64,000 bases of DNA, taken from an uncultured Bacteroidales bacterium (GTDB taxonomy: Bacteria > Bacteroidota > Bacteroidia > Bacteroidales > F082). The stretch's first letter is position 1. The number at the start of each line of letters is the position of its first letter. The translations under genes and the position numbers were made by a program. Positions 17,189-26,809 of this stretch are shown here, piece after piece. Location of the stretch: positions 1 through 64,000 of the forward strand of contig CALBNP010000104.1 in NCBI GenBank assembly GCA_937896505.1. Reading direction: 5' to 3'. The notes beneath the pieces were generated by a model. The model was not told the DNA's origin, did no database searches, and saw only the letters and a list, made by a program, of their open reading frames with translations.

Positions 17189-17929
17189 TCAACACCACGG
17201 ATATTCAACTTCTTCCAAGAAAAGTGCCTGTGCGGGCACCGATTCGCCGGCAGCGCAACGGTCTTTCTTCTCGATAGTCTGGCGGAACCCATCCAAACTC
17301 ATTCTCCCCTTCCCTACTTCCAATAAGGTGCCTACGATGGCTCTGACCATATTGCGCAAGAAACGGTCGGCCGTGATGCGAAACACAAGCAAGTCGTTGT
17401 CAACAAACCACTTGGCTTCCTGAATCTTACAGTTGTTGGTCTTCACTTGCGTGTGCAGCTTGCTGAAACTCGTGAAGTCGGTAAATTCAAATAGCATGTC
17501 GGCGGCCTTTTGCATGGCTTCTACATCGAGCGGGCCGTTGTAGTTGTAGGCATCGTCGAGATGGAACGGCGATTTGCGCTGGCATATATAATAATGATAC
17601 GTGCGCGAGGTTGCATCGAAACGCGCGTGCATCTCGGTTCCTACTTCCCAGATTCGGTAAATGGCGATGTCGTTGGGAAGGAACACGTTAAGTCGGCGCA
17701 CCAATTCGTTGCAGTCGCCAATGGGCTTTTCAAGGTCGAAATGGGCATAGTAGTTTCGGGCATGCACTCCAGTATCAGTGCGCCCGCATCCCGTAATGCT
17801 GACTTCTTGACCCAGTTTGAGGCTCAGACAGCGTTCAATCTCTCCTTGCACGCTTGGAGCGCTAGGCTGGATTTGCCAACCGCAGTATTTGGCGCCATTA
17901 TAGGCAAGATGCATGAAATATCGTGGCAT
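17189..17929 (-). CDS. truA: tRNA pseudouridine(38-40) synthase TruA
   Basis: Converts U38-U40 in the anticodon arm of many tRNAs to pseudouridine. The 246-residue length is normal. The catalytic aspartate lies in GCGRTDTGVHA (D52), and family stretches YNGAKYCGWQIQP, RTYHYYI and FLRNMVRAIVG are present. The ATG at 17929 is chosen over the TTG at 17947 because the promoter lies over the latter and TruA proteins usually begin just before this RYF-type strand. Confidence 0.95.
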   Translation of the reverse strand: MPRYFMHLAYNGAKYCGWQIQPSAPSVQGEIERCLSLKLGQEVSITGCGRTDTGVHARNYYAHFDLEKPIGDCNELVRRLNVFLPNDIAIYRIWEVGTEMHARFDATSRTYHYYICQRKSPFHLDDAYNYNGPLDVEAMQKAADMLFEFTDFTSFSKLHTQVKTNNCKIQEAKWFVDNDLLVFRITADRFLRNMVRAIVGTLLEVGKGRMSLDGFRQTIEKKDRCAAGESVPAQALFLEEVEYPWC

Positions 17930-17944
17930 TGCGTGAATTTTTTG

Positions 17945-17952
17945 CAAAAATA
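17945..17952 (-). promoter_or_regulatory. -7 element for truA
   Basis: TATTTTTG on the minus strand, 15 bp upstream of the ATG at 17929. Confidence 0.55.
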
Positions 17953-17989
17953 ATCATTTGGGCATAAAGTCAGCCTTCTTTTTTTTGAC

Positions 17990-17997
17990 TACTTTTG
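17990..17997 (+). promoter_or_regulatory. -7 element for aat, four bases before the start codon
   Basis: TACTTTTG followed by CAAT and then the ATG. If transcription starts about five bases after the element, the mRNA begins at or within a base or two of the start codon. Confidence 0.6.
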
Positions 17998-18001
17998 CAA
18001 T

Positions 18002-18766
18002 ATGAACGTGATTTTCCAACTGAACGACGACGACGTCTGTTTCCCGCCAGCGCATTGCGCCAACCGCGACGGACTTTTGGCCTTTGGTGGTGACCTGTCG
18101 CCCCAACGCCTCATCGTGGCCTACGCCAACGGCATCTTTCCATGGTATAGCGAAGACGAACCGCTCATGTGGTGGTCGCTCGACCCGCGTCTGGTCATCC
18201 GCCCTGGCGAAATGAGAGTCAGCAAGTCGCTGAAGCACACCATTAAGTCGGGTCGTTTCGAATGCCGAATCGACACGCAGTTTCGCGAGGTGATGCTGCA
18301 TTGTGCCCAAACGCCACGCCCCGGACAAGACGGCACGTGGATTCTCGACGAGATGATTGAAGCCTATTGCACTTTGCACCAGATGGGCCTCGCCCACTCT
18401 TTCGAGACTTACGAAAACGGACAACTGGTGGGTGGCCTGTATGGTGTGTCGCTCGGCAAGCTGTTTTGCGGCGAATCGATGTTCCACACAGTTACGGATG
18501 CCTCAAAAGTCGCCTTCTATCATTTGCATCAGTTTCTTGTCAAAAATGACTTTAAACTTATTGATTGCCAACAAGAAACGAGTCATCTCATGAGTTTGGG
18601 CGCCTATTCCATCCCGCGCGAAGATTACATCCAGAGCCTTCCTGAACTGCTGGCCGAACCTACTTTGGTGGGTAATTGGGGCGATGGCAACTGCGAGTCG
18701 CTTTATCTTAAAATCAACCAGCCAGAAAAAGCCGAATTCCGAACATACGACTTCGATGACGACTAA
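18002..18766 (+). CDS. aat: leucyl/phenylalanyl-tRNA-protein transferase Aat
   Basis: Adds Leu or Phe to N-terminal Arg or Lys of proteins, marking them for ClpS/ClpAP-type degradation (N-degron pathway). Conserved family blocks are visible: FPPAHCANRDGLLAFGGDLSP, YANGIFPWY, WWSLDPR, HSFETYENGQLVGGLYGVSLG and a SMFH-type block. The 254-residue length is slightly above the usual size of about 230. The ATG at 18002 places this conserved block at the normal distance from the N terminus, so a later start is unlikely even though the promoter is very close. It is divergent from truA. Confidence 0.95.
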   Translation: MNVIFQLNDDDVCFPPAHCANRDGLLAFGGDLSPQRLIVAYANGIFPWYSEDEPLMWWSLDPRLVIRPGEMRVSKSLKHTIKSGRFECRIDTQFREVMLHCAQTPRPGQDGTWILDEMIEAYCTLHQMGLAHSFETYENGQLVGGLYGVSLGKLFCGESMFHTVTDASKVAFYHLHQFLVKNDFKLIDCQQETSHLMSLGAYSIPREDYIQSLPELLAEPTLVGNWGDGNCESLYLKINQPEKAEFRTYDFDDD

Positions 18767-18806
18767 AATCTTTTCGATTTTTCTTTGCGAAACGCTAAAA
18801 ATTGCC

Positions 18807-18814
18807 TATCTTTG
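18807..18814 (+). promoter_or_regulatory. -7 element for arginine deiminase
   Basis: TATCTTTG, a perfect match, with a 65-nt leader before the ATG at 18880. Confidence 0.65.
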
Positions 18815-18879
18815 CACCCGTTTTTGAAGCACAGATGTAACTGATTCCGTGTTTCTATTGTCTCACCAAAAAATTCTTT

Positions 18880-20127
18880 ATGGATTCAAACCGGATAAAA
18901 GTCAGAGTCAATTCCGAAATAGGCAAATTGCAACATGTCCTCGTCCATACTCCTGGACCGGAATTGGAAAATATGACTCCCGAAACAGCTCACCATTACC
19001 TTTATAGCGACATCTTGAACATGCAAGTCGCTCAAAAAGAATATGGTTATTTCAAAAAAGTACTGCAAAAAGTTGCGCAAGTTCACGAAGTCAAGGATTT
19101 GCTTGCTGACATATTGAAGAACGACCGAGTCAAAATGGCTTTGGTCAGCAAAATCTGCAAGGCTGAAGACCGTGAGTTTTTGATTAACTACCTTTATGAT
19201 TTAGAGCCAGAAGTGCTTGCCAAGCAACTCATCGAAGGTGTGGCCTTGAAGGATGTCTCCTATATTAATAAGGATCGTTTCGCCCTTCTCCCCTTGCCTA
19301 ACCTTTTCTTCATGCGCGATGCATCGTTCACCATGTTCGACAACATCATGATTAGCCAGATGGCTACCCAAGTGCGTGCCCGCGAGTGCATGCTTCTCGA
19401 TGCCATTTACAATATGCACCCCATGTTCGACACCAAGGTCGTCAATCCTGTTGTCCAACATTCCACCAGCGCTGGTGGCACCGTTGAAGGCGGCGACGTC
19501 CAGATTATTCGCGACGATGTTGTGGTTAGTGGCTTTGGCGCTCGCACCAATATGCATGGTATTGAATCGTTGGTCGAACACCTGAAGACTAAACCTGGTG
19601 TCAAGCACCTCATCTTCCAAGAGTTGCCTCTTACTCCCGAATCGTTCATCCATCTCGACATGGTGTTCACCATGCTTGACGTCGATAAGTGCATGGCCTA
19701 TAAGCCAGTCATCATGAACCAGCAATACAAGACCTATCACATCACCATTGACGGACAGAAGACCAGCATCGAAACTTGCACCAACCTGCTGAAGGCTTTG
19801 AAGAATGTCGGCATCGACCTTGAACCTATCTTCTGCGGTGGCGGCGATGATTTCTTCGGTCCACGCGAACAATGGCATAGCGGCTGCAACTTCTTCTGCC
19901 TTGCTCCTGGCAAGTTCCTCGGTTATGGACGTAACAACCACACGCTGCAAGCGCTTAGCGATGGCGGTTTCAATATCGTTACGGCAGCCGACGTGGCCAA
20001 CAATAAGGTGAACCTCGAAAAGAAAGAGAAGTGCATCGTTGCTTTCGAAGGCAACGAGCTTTCGCGCGGCGGTGGCGGTGCAAGATGCATGACCATGCCT
20101 GTGCAACGTATGCCTGTCGATTGGTAA
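18880..20127 (+). CDS. arcA: arginine deiminase
   Basis: Hydrolyses arginine to citrulline and ammonia. The guanidino-modifying-enzyme motifs are all present in 415 residues: FMRD, VEGGDVQI, HLDMVFTMLD and the nucleophilic cysteine near the C terminus in GGGGARCMTMP (C403). No ornithine carbamoyltransferase or carbamate kinase gene is adjacent, so the full energy-yielding pathway is not shown here. The gene is monocistronic, with its own promoter and a strong downstream hairpin. Confidence 0.93.
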   Translation: MDSNRIKVRVNSEIGKLQHVLVHTPGPELENMTPETAHHYLYSDILNMQVAQKEYGYFKKVLQKVAQVHEVKDLLADILKNDRVKMALVSKICKAEDREFLINYLYDLEPEVLAKQLIEGVALKDVSYINKDRFALLPLPNLFFMRDASFTMFDNIMISQMATQVRARECMLLDAIYNMHPMFDTKVVNPVVQHSTSAGGTVEGGDVQIIRDDVVVSGFGARTNMHGIESLVEHLKTKPGVKHLIFQELPLTPESFIHLDMVFTMLDVDKCMAYKPVIMNQQYKTYHITIDGQKTSIETCTNLLKALKNVGIDLEPIFCGGGDDFFGPREQWHSGCNFFCLAPGKFLGYGRNNHTLQALSDGGFNIVTAADVANNKVNLEKKEKCIVAFEGNELSRGGGGARCMTMPVQRMPVDW

Positions 20128-20150
20128 GCATTTCGTCTTACTTCAACAAA

Positions 20151-20185
20151 ATAAAAAAGCCCCGCAATTTGCGAGGCTTTTGTTG
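20151..20185. terminator. bidirectional terminator between arcA and the TPR gene
   Basis: AAAAGCC (20155-20161) pairs with GGCTTTT (20175-20181), with an inner CGCA/TGCG extension. A/T runs lie on both sides, so it can serve both convergent genes. Confidence 0.75.
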
Positions 20186-20202
20186 TTTTGTGTATCTGTT
20201 GA

Positions 20203-21360
20203 TTATTGAGCGTCGAGAGCCTTGGCTTCGTCATACATCTTGAGGTCCATGTACATGGATTTCAAGACCTTCTTCACATCGTCGTTTGGCTGTGCTTCGT
20301 AGGCTTGCTTCACGTAAGGAAGACCAGCTTCGATGAGTTCGGAAGCTTGACCGATGAGTTCATCGTATTTCTTTGTCTCGCTCAGTGGCAGGTCGTTGGC
20401 TTGAGCCTTGAGCTTGTTGGAAAGGGTGATGTACAAACCGCCGAGGTTGTAGGCTGCATCCGAGTAGTTAGGGTTGGCAGCGAGGGCTTGTTTGTAGAAG
20501 TCGATTGCCTTATCTGGATCATAGACGCCTTCGTTGTTTTCGTCGCCATAGATGGTGCCGAGGATGAACAGGATGGAAGCGTTGTTCGGGTCAAGGGTGT
20601 TGAGTTCGAGCAGGTCGTTGATGGCATCGGTGCCTTTGCCTTGCTTGAGGTAGATGTTCACCTTTTCGATGATCATGCTAGCGTCACCAGGGAACTTTTC
20701 AAGACCGGTGGTAATCATTTCGAAAGCCTTGTCGGCATTGCCAGCACCGTTGTAGGCGGCAGCGAGGTTCTTGTATATGTTGACGTCTTCTTGACCTAAG
20801 CCTTGGAGTTCGGTCAGATATTCAATAGCCTTGTCATACTCTTTGCCGTTGAGGGCTGCTTGAGCGGCATTTGAAAGGTCGTCAATGTCAACAGCACCAA
20901 TGCCAGCCATTACTTGGTAAGCGCTGTAGAACTTTGTTGAAGCGGTGGCGAAATCTTGGTTATTCCAAGCATCCACGCCTGATTGGCCAAATTGGCGAGC
21001 GATTTCGCTGATGTGTGAGAAAATGTCTTGCTTGTTGTCTTCGTAATAACCTTGGTCGGTTGAAACGCAATTGCCGTATGATTCAACGGCGAGTTCCAAT
21101 GCGTTCGGGACGGTTTCTCTGTATTCTGGCGACATATACACATTGTAGTAGATTTCTCCACGATAGTGCCAAGCCTTGGCGCGTTCAACGGGTTTCATGC
21201 CCAAAAACTGTTCGTGATTGACGCACTTCTCAATGGCGGTGACGGCACGGTCATACTGCTTGTTCTTGTTGTACATGAAAGCATCGGTTCTGTCTTTCTT
21301 CTGAGCCATCATCACGTTTGCTGTGAGAACGATGGCAAGCAAAATCATTACTTTTTTCAT
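20203..21360 (-). CDS. periplasmic tetratricopeptide-repeat protein
   Basis: A 385-residue protein with a signal peptide (MKKVMILLAIVLTANVMMAQ) and several TPR units between about residues 130 and 385, for example EYDKAIEYLTELQGLG, GNADKAFEMITTGLEKFP and PDKAIDFYKQALAANP. TPR arrays bind partner proteins. It follows gyrA by 69 bp on the same strand and is likely co-transcribed; a TPR gene next to gyrA and clpC is a familiar Bacteroidales arrangement. The specific partner is unknown. Confidence 0.85.
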   Translation of the reverse strand: MKKVMILLAIVLTANVMMAQKKDRTDAFMYNKNKQYDRAVTAIEKCVNHEQFLGMKPVERAKAWHYRGEIYYNVYMSPEYRETVPNALELAVESYGNCVSTDQGYYEDNKQDIFSHISEIARQFGQSGVDAWNNQDFATASTKFYSAYQVMAGIGAVDIDDLSNAAQAALNGKEYDKAIEYLTELQGLGQEDVNIYKNLAAAYNGAGNADKAFEMITTGLEKFPGDASMIIEKVNIYLKQGKGTDAINDLLELNTLDPNNASILFILGTIYGDENNEGVYDPDKAIDFYKQALAANPNYSDAAYNLGGLYITLSNKLKAQANDLPLSETKKYDELIGQASELIEAGLPYVKQAYEAQPNDDVKKVLKSMYMDLKMYDEAKALDAQ

Positions 21361-21429
21361 TTCTATTTTAATTTTATGTGTTTATAATTCCTTTGAGTTT
21401 ATTCTCGTCTTGCAAATCCCGTTCCAAAA

Positions 21430-24018
21430 TTATTCTTCGGTGGGATTGGTGCCGGCAGTTTGTCCTTCTGTTGGGTTTTCAGTCGGGTTCTCCCCTTCTG
21501 CATTCTCTGGATTCTCAACTACAGCTTCGGCTTCTTCTTCCATGTGCTCGACTTTGGTGACTGCAGCGATTTGGTCGTTGCCACGCAGGTCGATGAGCTT
21601 GACGCCTTGTGTTGCACGACCCATTACACGCAATGTGCTCACGGCGAGACGAATGACAATGCCTGACTTGTTGATAATCATCAGGTCTTCATCATCGGTA
21701 ACTGCCTTGATGGCAATGAGTTCGCCTGTCTTGTCGGTAATATTGAGGGTCTTCACGCCCTTTGTGCCACGATTCGTAATACGATAGTCTTCCACGTCTG
21801 AGCGTTTGCCGAAGCCCTTTTCCGAAACCACCAAGATGTTTTGGTTAGGATCCTCGATGCAAATCATGCCGATGACTTCGTCTTCTTCCGTTGCCAAAGT
21901 GACGGCTTTCACACCGGTAGCGTTACGGCCCATTGGGCGGACGGTGTTCTCGTTGAAGCGGACTGCCTTGCCCGAACGCACGGCCATGATGACTTCGTCG
22001 TTGCCCGAGGTGAGGCATGCTTCGAGAAGTTCGTCGTCTTCGCGGATGTTGACGGCGATGATACCATTCTGGCGGATGTTCTTATAGGCGGCCAAAGTGG
22101 TCTTCTTGATGATGCCCTTCTTGGTGCAAAGGATGATGTAATTATTATTAAGGTAGTCCTCGTCGGTCATGCTCTTCACGTTGAGGTAAGCCATCACCTT
22201 ATTGTCCTTGTCAATAGGAATCAGGTTCTGGATAGCACGGCCCTTGCTGTTCTTGCCTTCTTCTGGAATCTCGAAAGCCCTGAGTTTGTAGCACTTACCT
22301 TGTTCGGTAAAGAACAACAAGTGGTTGTGGTTGGTGGCAGTGAAGATGTGTTCGATGAAATCGGCATCGCGGGTGGCTGAGCCTTTCGAGCCTTTGCCGC
22401 CTCTGCTCTGGACGCGATATTCGGTCAAAGGCGTGCGCTTGATGTAGCCAAGGTGTGAGATGGTGATGACCACGGCATCGTCGGCGATGATGTCTTCCAT
22501 GCGGAATTCACCAGCGGCCGGAACGATTTGCGAGCGGCGTTCGTCACCATATTTTTCCTTGATGACCAGCAACTCGTCCTTCACGATTTGGAATTGCATG
22601 TCCACATTTTGTAGAATATCGTGGAAGTGCTTGATGCGCTCGTGAAGTTCGTCAAGCTCACTCGTGATTTTCAGGATTTCGAGTCCGGCCAACTGACCCA
22701 AACGATATGCCACGATAGCCGAGGCTTGTGGGTCGTCGAAACCAAACTTTTCCATGATGGCAGCCTTGGCTTCTGGAGTGCCACCTTTACAAGCGCGGAT
22801 GGTGGCGATGATTTCGTCAACGATGTCGATGGCGCGTGCCAAACCTTCAAGGATGTGGGCACGTTCTTCGGCTTTCTTCAGGTCGAAACGTGTACGACGG
22901 ACAACGATTTCATGGCGGTGTTCCACGAAGTGTTCAATCAACTGCTTGAGATTCAATGTGTAAGGACGACCATTGACCAAAGCCACGTTATTGACATTGA
23001 AGGTGCTTTGGAGTGGGGTCATCATCAACAGCTTGTTGAGCACCACATCAGGGTTGGCGTCACGCTTCAGTTCATAGACTACGCGGATGCCCTTGCGGTC
23101 TGACTCGTCGCGGATGTCGGAAATGCCGTCGATTTTTTTCTCGCTGACGAGGTCGGCTGTCTTCTTTATCATGTCGGCCTTGTTCACCTGATAAGGAATC
23201 GAGGTGGCGATGATGCGCTCGTGGCCGTTGTGTTCTTCAATATGAGTCTCGCCGCGCAATACGATGCGTCCCTTGCCGGTCTCGAAGGCTTCGCGGACAC
23301 CTTCGTAGCCGTAGATGATGCCTGCGGTTGGGAAATCGGGAGCCTTGATGTATTGCATCAGTTCCTGAATGGTGATTTCGCGGTTGTCAATGTATGCGAT
23401 GATGCCATCGACACATTCGCTGAGGTTGTGCGGAGCCATGTTGGTGGCCATACCTACGGCGATACCATTGGTGCCATTGACAAGCAACGTAGGAATCTGG
23501 GTCGGCAACACGGTTGGTTCTTGCAGCGAGTCGTCGAAGTTATTTTGGAAATTGACGGTGTCTTTCTCAAGGTCGTCGAGCATTTCTTCGGAGATTTTCT
23601 TGAGGCGTGCTTCGGTGTAACGCATGGCTGCGGGGCTGTCGCCATCCACTGAGCCGAAGTTACCTTGACCATCGACCAGCGGGTAACGCAGCGACCAGTT
23701 CTGGGCCATACGCACCATGGCGTCGTAAACGGATGAGTCGCCATGTGGGTGATACTTACCGAGCACTTCACCGACGATACGGGCCGACTTCTTGTAGCCG
23801 CTCTTCGAGGTGACGCCCAATTCCTTCATGCCGAAAAGCACACGACGGTGAACCGGTTTCAGACCATCGCGCACATCAGGCAAAGCACGCGAGATGATGA
23901 CCGACATCGAATAGTCGATGTAAGCCGATTTCATCTGGTTTTCAAGGTTTACCTTGATGATTTTCTCCCCACCATTCTCTTCGGGGACTTCTGGGTTGTT
24001 GATATTATTTTCGTCCAT
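21430..24018 (-). CDS. gyrA: DNA gyrase subunit A
   Basis: Breakage-reunion subunit of gyrase, introducing negative supercoils with GyrB. In 862 residues it has the winged-helix block PVHRRVLFGMKELG, the quinolone region HPHGDSSVYDAMVRMAQ with Ser at the E. coli S83-equivalent position and Asp at the D87-equivalent, and the catalytic Tyr in MRYTEARL (Y134). The C-terminal beta-pinwheel includes a GyrA box-like QSRGGKG, which separates it from ParC. The last 35 residues or so are a Glu/Pro/Thr-rich tail. Nothing suggests quinolone resistance at these positions. Confidence 0.97.
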   Translation of the reverse strand: MDENNINNPEVPEENGGEKIIKVNLENQMKSAYIDYSMSVIISRALPDVRDGLKPVHRRVLFGMKELGVTSKSGYKKSARIVGEVLGKYHPHGDSSVYDAMVRMAQNWSLRYPLVDGQGNFGSVDGDSPAAMRYTEARLKKISEEMLDDLEKDTVNFQNNFDDSLQEPTVLPTQIPTLLVNGTNGIAVGMATNMAPHNLSECVDGIIAYIDNREITIQELMQYIKAPDFPTAGIIYGYEGVREAFETGKGRIVLRGETHIEEHNGHERIIATSIPYQVNKADMIKKTADLVSEKKIDGISDIRDESDRKGIRVVYELKRDANPDVVLNKLLMMTPLQSTFNVNNVALVNGRPYTLNLKQLIEHFVEHRHEIVVRRTRFDLKKAEERAHILEGLARAIDIVDEIIATIRACKGGTPEAKAAIMEKFGFDDPQASAIVAYRLGQLAGLEILKITSELDELHERIKHFHDILQNVDMQFQIVKDELLVIKEKYGDERRSQIVPAAGEFRMEDIIADDAVVITISHLGYIKRTPLTEYRVQSRGGKGSKGSATRDADFIEHIFTATNHNHLLFFTEQGKCYKLRAFEIPEEGKNSKGRAIQNLIPIDKDNKVMAYLNVKSMTDEDYLNNNYIILCTKKGIIKKTTLAAYKNIRQNGIIAVNIREDDELLEACLTSGNDEVIMAVRSGKAVRFNENTVRPMGRNATGVKAVTLATEEDEVIGMICIEDPNQNILVVSEKGFGKRSDVEDYRITNRGTKGVKTLNITDKTGELIAIKAVTDDEDLMIINKSGIVIRLAVSTLRVMGRATQGVKLIDLRGNDQIAAVTKVEHMEEEAEAVVENPENAEGENPTENPTEGQTAGTNPTEE

Positions 24019-24053
24019 CTTTGGTGTTTATTTTCCTTTATTCTTTAAGCGTG

Positions 24054-24061
24054 CAAAGATA
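24054..24061 (-). promoter_or_regulatory. -7 element for gyrA
   Basis: TATCTTTG on the minus strand, 35 bp upstream of the gyrA ATG. Confidence 0.65.
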
Positions 24062-24151
24062 ATAAAAATTTCCGTTTCTCCCGCATCAAAACTTTATACT
24101 TTTATTCGTTTTTCAGTGACAAAAAAGGTGGCGCGGCTCAGTTTTTGTTCT

Positions 24152-24159
24152 TACCTTTG
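24152..24159 (+). promoter_or_regulatory. -7 element for clpC
   Basis: TACCTTTG with a leader of about 70 nt before the clpC ATG. No CIRCE or CtsR-type operator was seen. Confidence 0.6.
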
Positions 24160-24234
24160 CAAAACATTTGGGCAAATGCCCATTGTGAACAGTACATTCT
24201 GAATTATAATTGATTACCAAATAGATAAACATCA

Positions 24235-26805
24235 ATGGATGCCAAATTTTCACCAAGAGTTCGTGACATTTTGTCACTCAGTCACGAAGAAGCTAAGCGT
24301 CTTGGCAGTCCGTATGTAGGTTTGGAGCATCTTTTTTTAGGTCTCCTTAGAGATGGTGGCAGTTGTGCCATCAAGATATTGGAACATCTCAACCTCAACA
24401 TTGAAGTCTTTAAGATGAAACTGGAGGCTTCGATCAAGACGGCCAGCCCGAGTCCGACGACTACCCCTACTCTCCCACTCACCAAGCAAGCTGAGCGCAC
24501 TTTGAAATTCACCTATATCATCGCAAAGGAATTCCGAAGCGATATCGTCCGTTCCGAGCACTTGATGCTTGCCATCTTGCACGAAAAGAACAATATCATT
24601 TCGCAAAACCTTGAATTTGAAGGAATAACATACGACAACTTCAAGGAAGGACTGATACGTTACAATGCCGAAGTGGGCAAAGACGTACCTGCTCCGAAGC
24701 AAGAAGACAAGCCCGCTGCCAACGACATTTATGGCGATGATGACGACGACGATTTGATGGACGAGATTCGTCCGACGGAACGCCCGAAGAAAAGCAGCAA
24801 CATAAAGAGCAAGACTCCAGTTCTGGACAATTTTGGTCGCGACTTGACCAAGGCTGCCGAAGAGAACCGCCTCGATCCTATCGTGGGTCGTGAACGCGAA
24901 CTGGAACGTATAGCCCAGATCCTCAGCCGCCGCAAGAAAAACAATCCTATTCTAATAGGTGAGCCTGGCGTGGGCAAGTCGGCCATTGCCGAAGGTCTTG
25001 CCATTCGCATCACGCAACATCGTGTGCCCCGCACCTTGTTCGACAAGCGTGTCGTCATGCTCGATTTGGGTGCCGTGGTGGCTGGAACCAAATACCGCGG
25101 CCAGTTCGAGGAACGCATCAAGTCGATTCTCAATGAGTTGGAGAAAAATCGCGACATCATCCTTTTTGTCGATGAAATCCATAATTTGGTCGGAGCTGGC
25201 AACGCATCAGGCTCGCTTGATGCCAGCAACATGTTCAAGCCGGCTTTGGCACGTGGCGAAATCCAGTGCATTGGTTCAACCACTTTGGACGAATATCGCC
25301 AATATATCGAAAAGGATGGCGCCTTGGAACGCCGTTTCCAGAAGATTCTCGTCGAGCCTACTTCTCCGGAGGAAACTATTGAAATACTGAACAATATCAA
25401 AGGCCGTTACGAAGACCACCATCTGGTGACTTACACCCCTGAAGCTATCGAAGCTTGCGTGAAACTCACCAACCGTTACATGAGCGAGCGTCATCTGCCC
25501 GACAAAGCCATCGATGCCTTAGATGAGGCTGGTGCTCGCGTGCACATCAAGAACATTGACGTGCCGGTCGAAATCACAGAGCTGGAAAAACGCATCGAAG
25601 AGGTGCGCAAGGACAAGAAAGCTGCCGTTGCCGACCAGCGGTTTGAGGAAGCGGGCATGTATCGCGCCGAAGAGGTCAAACTGATGGACAAGTTGGAACA
25701 AGCCAAGAAAGCTTGGGACGAAAACACACTGTCGCACCGTCAGTTAGTGACTGAAGAAAACGTTGCCGAAGTGGTGGCTATGATGACAGGCGTGCCTACG
25801 CAGCGCATCGCACAAAACGAAGGCAACCGTCTGATGAATATGGAAAACGAGTTGGCTGGCACCGTCATCGGTCAGGATGATGCCATCAAGAAGATAACGA
25901 GAGCTATCCGTCGCAACCGTGCCGGACTGAAAGACCCGAACCGTCCTATCGGATCGTTCATCTTCTCAGGCCCTACTGGTGTCGGTAAGACCTACTTGGC
26001 CAAGGTGTTGGCAAAATATCTGTTCGACTCGGAAGATGCCTTGATTCGCATCGACATGAGTGAATACATGGAGAAATTCGCTGTTTCGCGCCTCGTCGGA
26101 GCGCCTCCCGGATATGTCGGTTATGAAGAAGGCGGTCAACTCACCGAGAAAGTGCGTCGCAAGCCCTACTCTATCGTCCTTCTCGACGAAATCGAAAAGG
26201 CCCATGCCGACGTGTTCAACATCCTGCTTCAGGTGTTGGACGATGGCATGCTCACCGACAGCCTCGGTCGCAAGGTCGATTTCAAGAACACGATTATCAT
26301 CATGACTTCCAATATCGGCTCGCGTCAGCTGAAGGAATTTGGTCAAGGAGTCGGTTTTGGCACGCAAGCTAAGCATGATGCCAAGGATGCCTATTCGCAA
26401 AGCGTCATCGAAAATGCCATGAAGCGCACCTTCGCTCCCGAGTTCCTCAACCGTATCGATGATGTGGTGATGTTCAACTCGTTAGGCAAAGAAGACATCC
26501 ATAAGATTATTGACATCGAATTGAAGAACGTGTTCAAGCGTGTCGAAGAAATGGGCTATCGCATCGAACTGACCGAAAAAGCGAAGGATTTCATCGCCAA
26601 GCAAGGCTGGGACGAACAATACGGAGCCCGTCCGTTGAAGCGCGCCATCCAGAAATACGTCGAAGACATGCTCGCCGAAACGATTATCGGCAATGAGATG
26701 CACATCGGTGACCTCATTTCAATCGACATGGCTGAAAATGGCGAAGAGACCATTGTCAACGTCGTCCATCAAGGTGAGAAAGTGATTGAACCGGCCAAGA
26801 TTTGA
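24235..26805 (+). CDS. clpC: ATP-dependent unfoldase ClpC
   Basis: A Hsp100 unfoldase that feeds substrates to ClpP. The 856 residues hold a double Clp N-domain (about 1-150), a short acidic linker (DDDDDDLMDE), AAA1 with Walker A GEPGVGKSA (about 242), a short middle domain with a UVR-like segment (ADQRFEEAGMYRAEEVKL), and AAA2 with Walker A GPTGVGKTY (about 578). The short middle domain and UVR-like motif mark it as ClpC rather than ClpB. It is divergent from gyrA and 4 bp upstream of the tRNA nucleotidyltransferase-type gene. Confidence 0.95.
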   Translation: MDAKFSPRVRDILSLSHEEAKRLGSPYVGLEHLFLGLLRDGGSCAIKILEHLNLNIEVFKMKLEASIKTASPSPTTTPTLPLTKQAERTLKFTYIIAKEFRSDIVRSEHLMLAILHEKNNIISQNLEFEGITYDNFKEGLIRYNAEVGKDVPAPKQEDKPAANDIYGDDDDDDLMDEIRPTERPKKSSNIKSKTPVLDNFGRDLTKAAEENRLDPIVGRERELERIAQILSRRKKNNPILIGEPGVGKSAIAEGLAIRITQHRVPRTLFDKRVVMLDLGAVVAGTKYRGQFEERIKSILNELEKNRDIILFVDEIHNLVGAGNASGSLDASNMFKPALARGEIQCIGSTTLDEYRQYIEKDGALERRFQKILVEPTSPEETIEILNNIKGRYEDHHLVTYTPEAIEACVKLTNRYMSERHLPDKAIDALDEAGARVHIKNIDVPVEITELEKRIEEVRKDKKAAVADQRFEEAGMYRAEEVKLMDKLEQAKKAWDENTLSHRQLVTEENVAEVVAMMTGVPTQRIAQNEGNRLMNMENELAGTVIGQDDAIKKITRAIRRNRAGLKDPNRPIGSFIFSGPTGVGKTYLAKVLAKYLFDSEDALIRIDMSEYMEKFAVSRLVGAPPGYVGYEEGGQLTEKVRRKPYSIVLLDEIEKAHADVFNILLQVLDDGMLTDSLGRKVDFKNTIIIMTSNIGSRQLKEFGQGVGFGTQAKHDAKDAYSQSVIENAMKRTFAPEFLNRIDDVVMFNSLGKEDIHKIIDIELKNVFKRVEEMGYRIELTEKAKDFIAKQGWDEQYGARPLKRAIQKYVEDMLAETIIGNEMHIGDLISIDMAENGEETIVNVVHQGEKVIEPAKI

Positions 26806-26809
26806 GCTT

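Noticed and set aside
19201..20106. 301-codon frame on the minus strand opposite arginine deiminase
   Set aside because: It is an antisense shadow of a gene with all catalytic motifs intact and has no promoter of its own.
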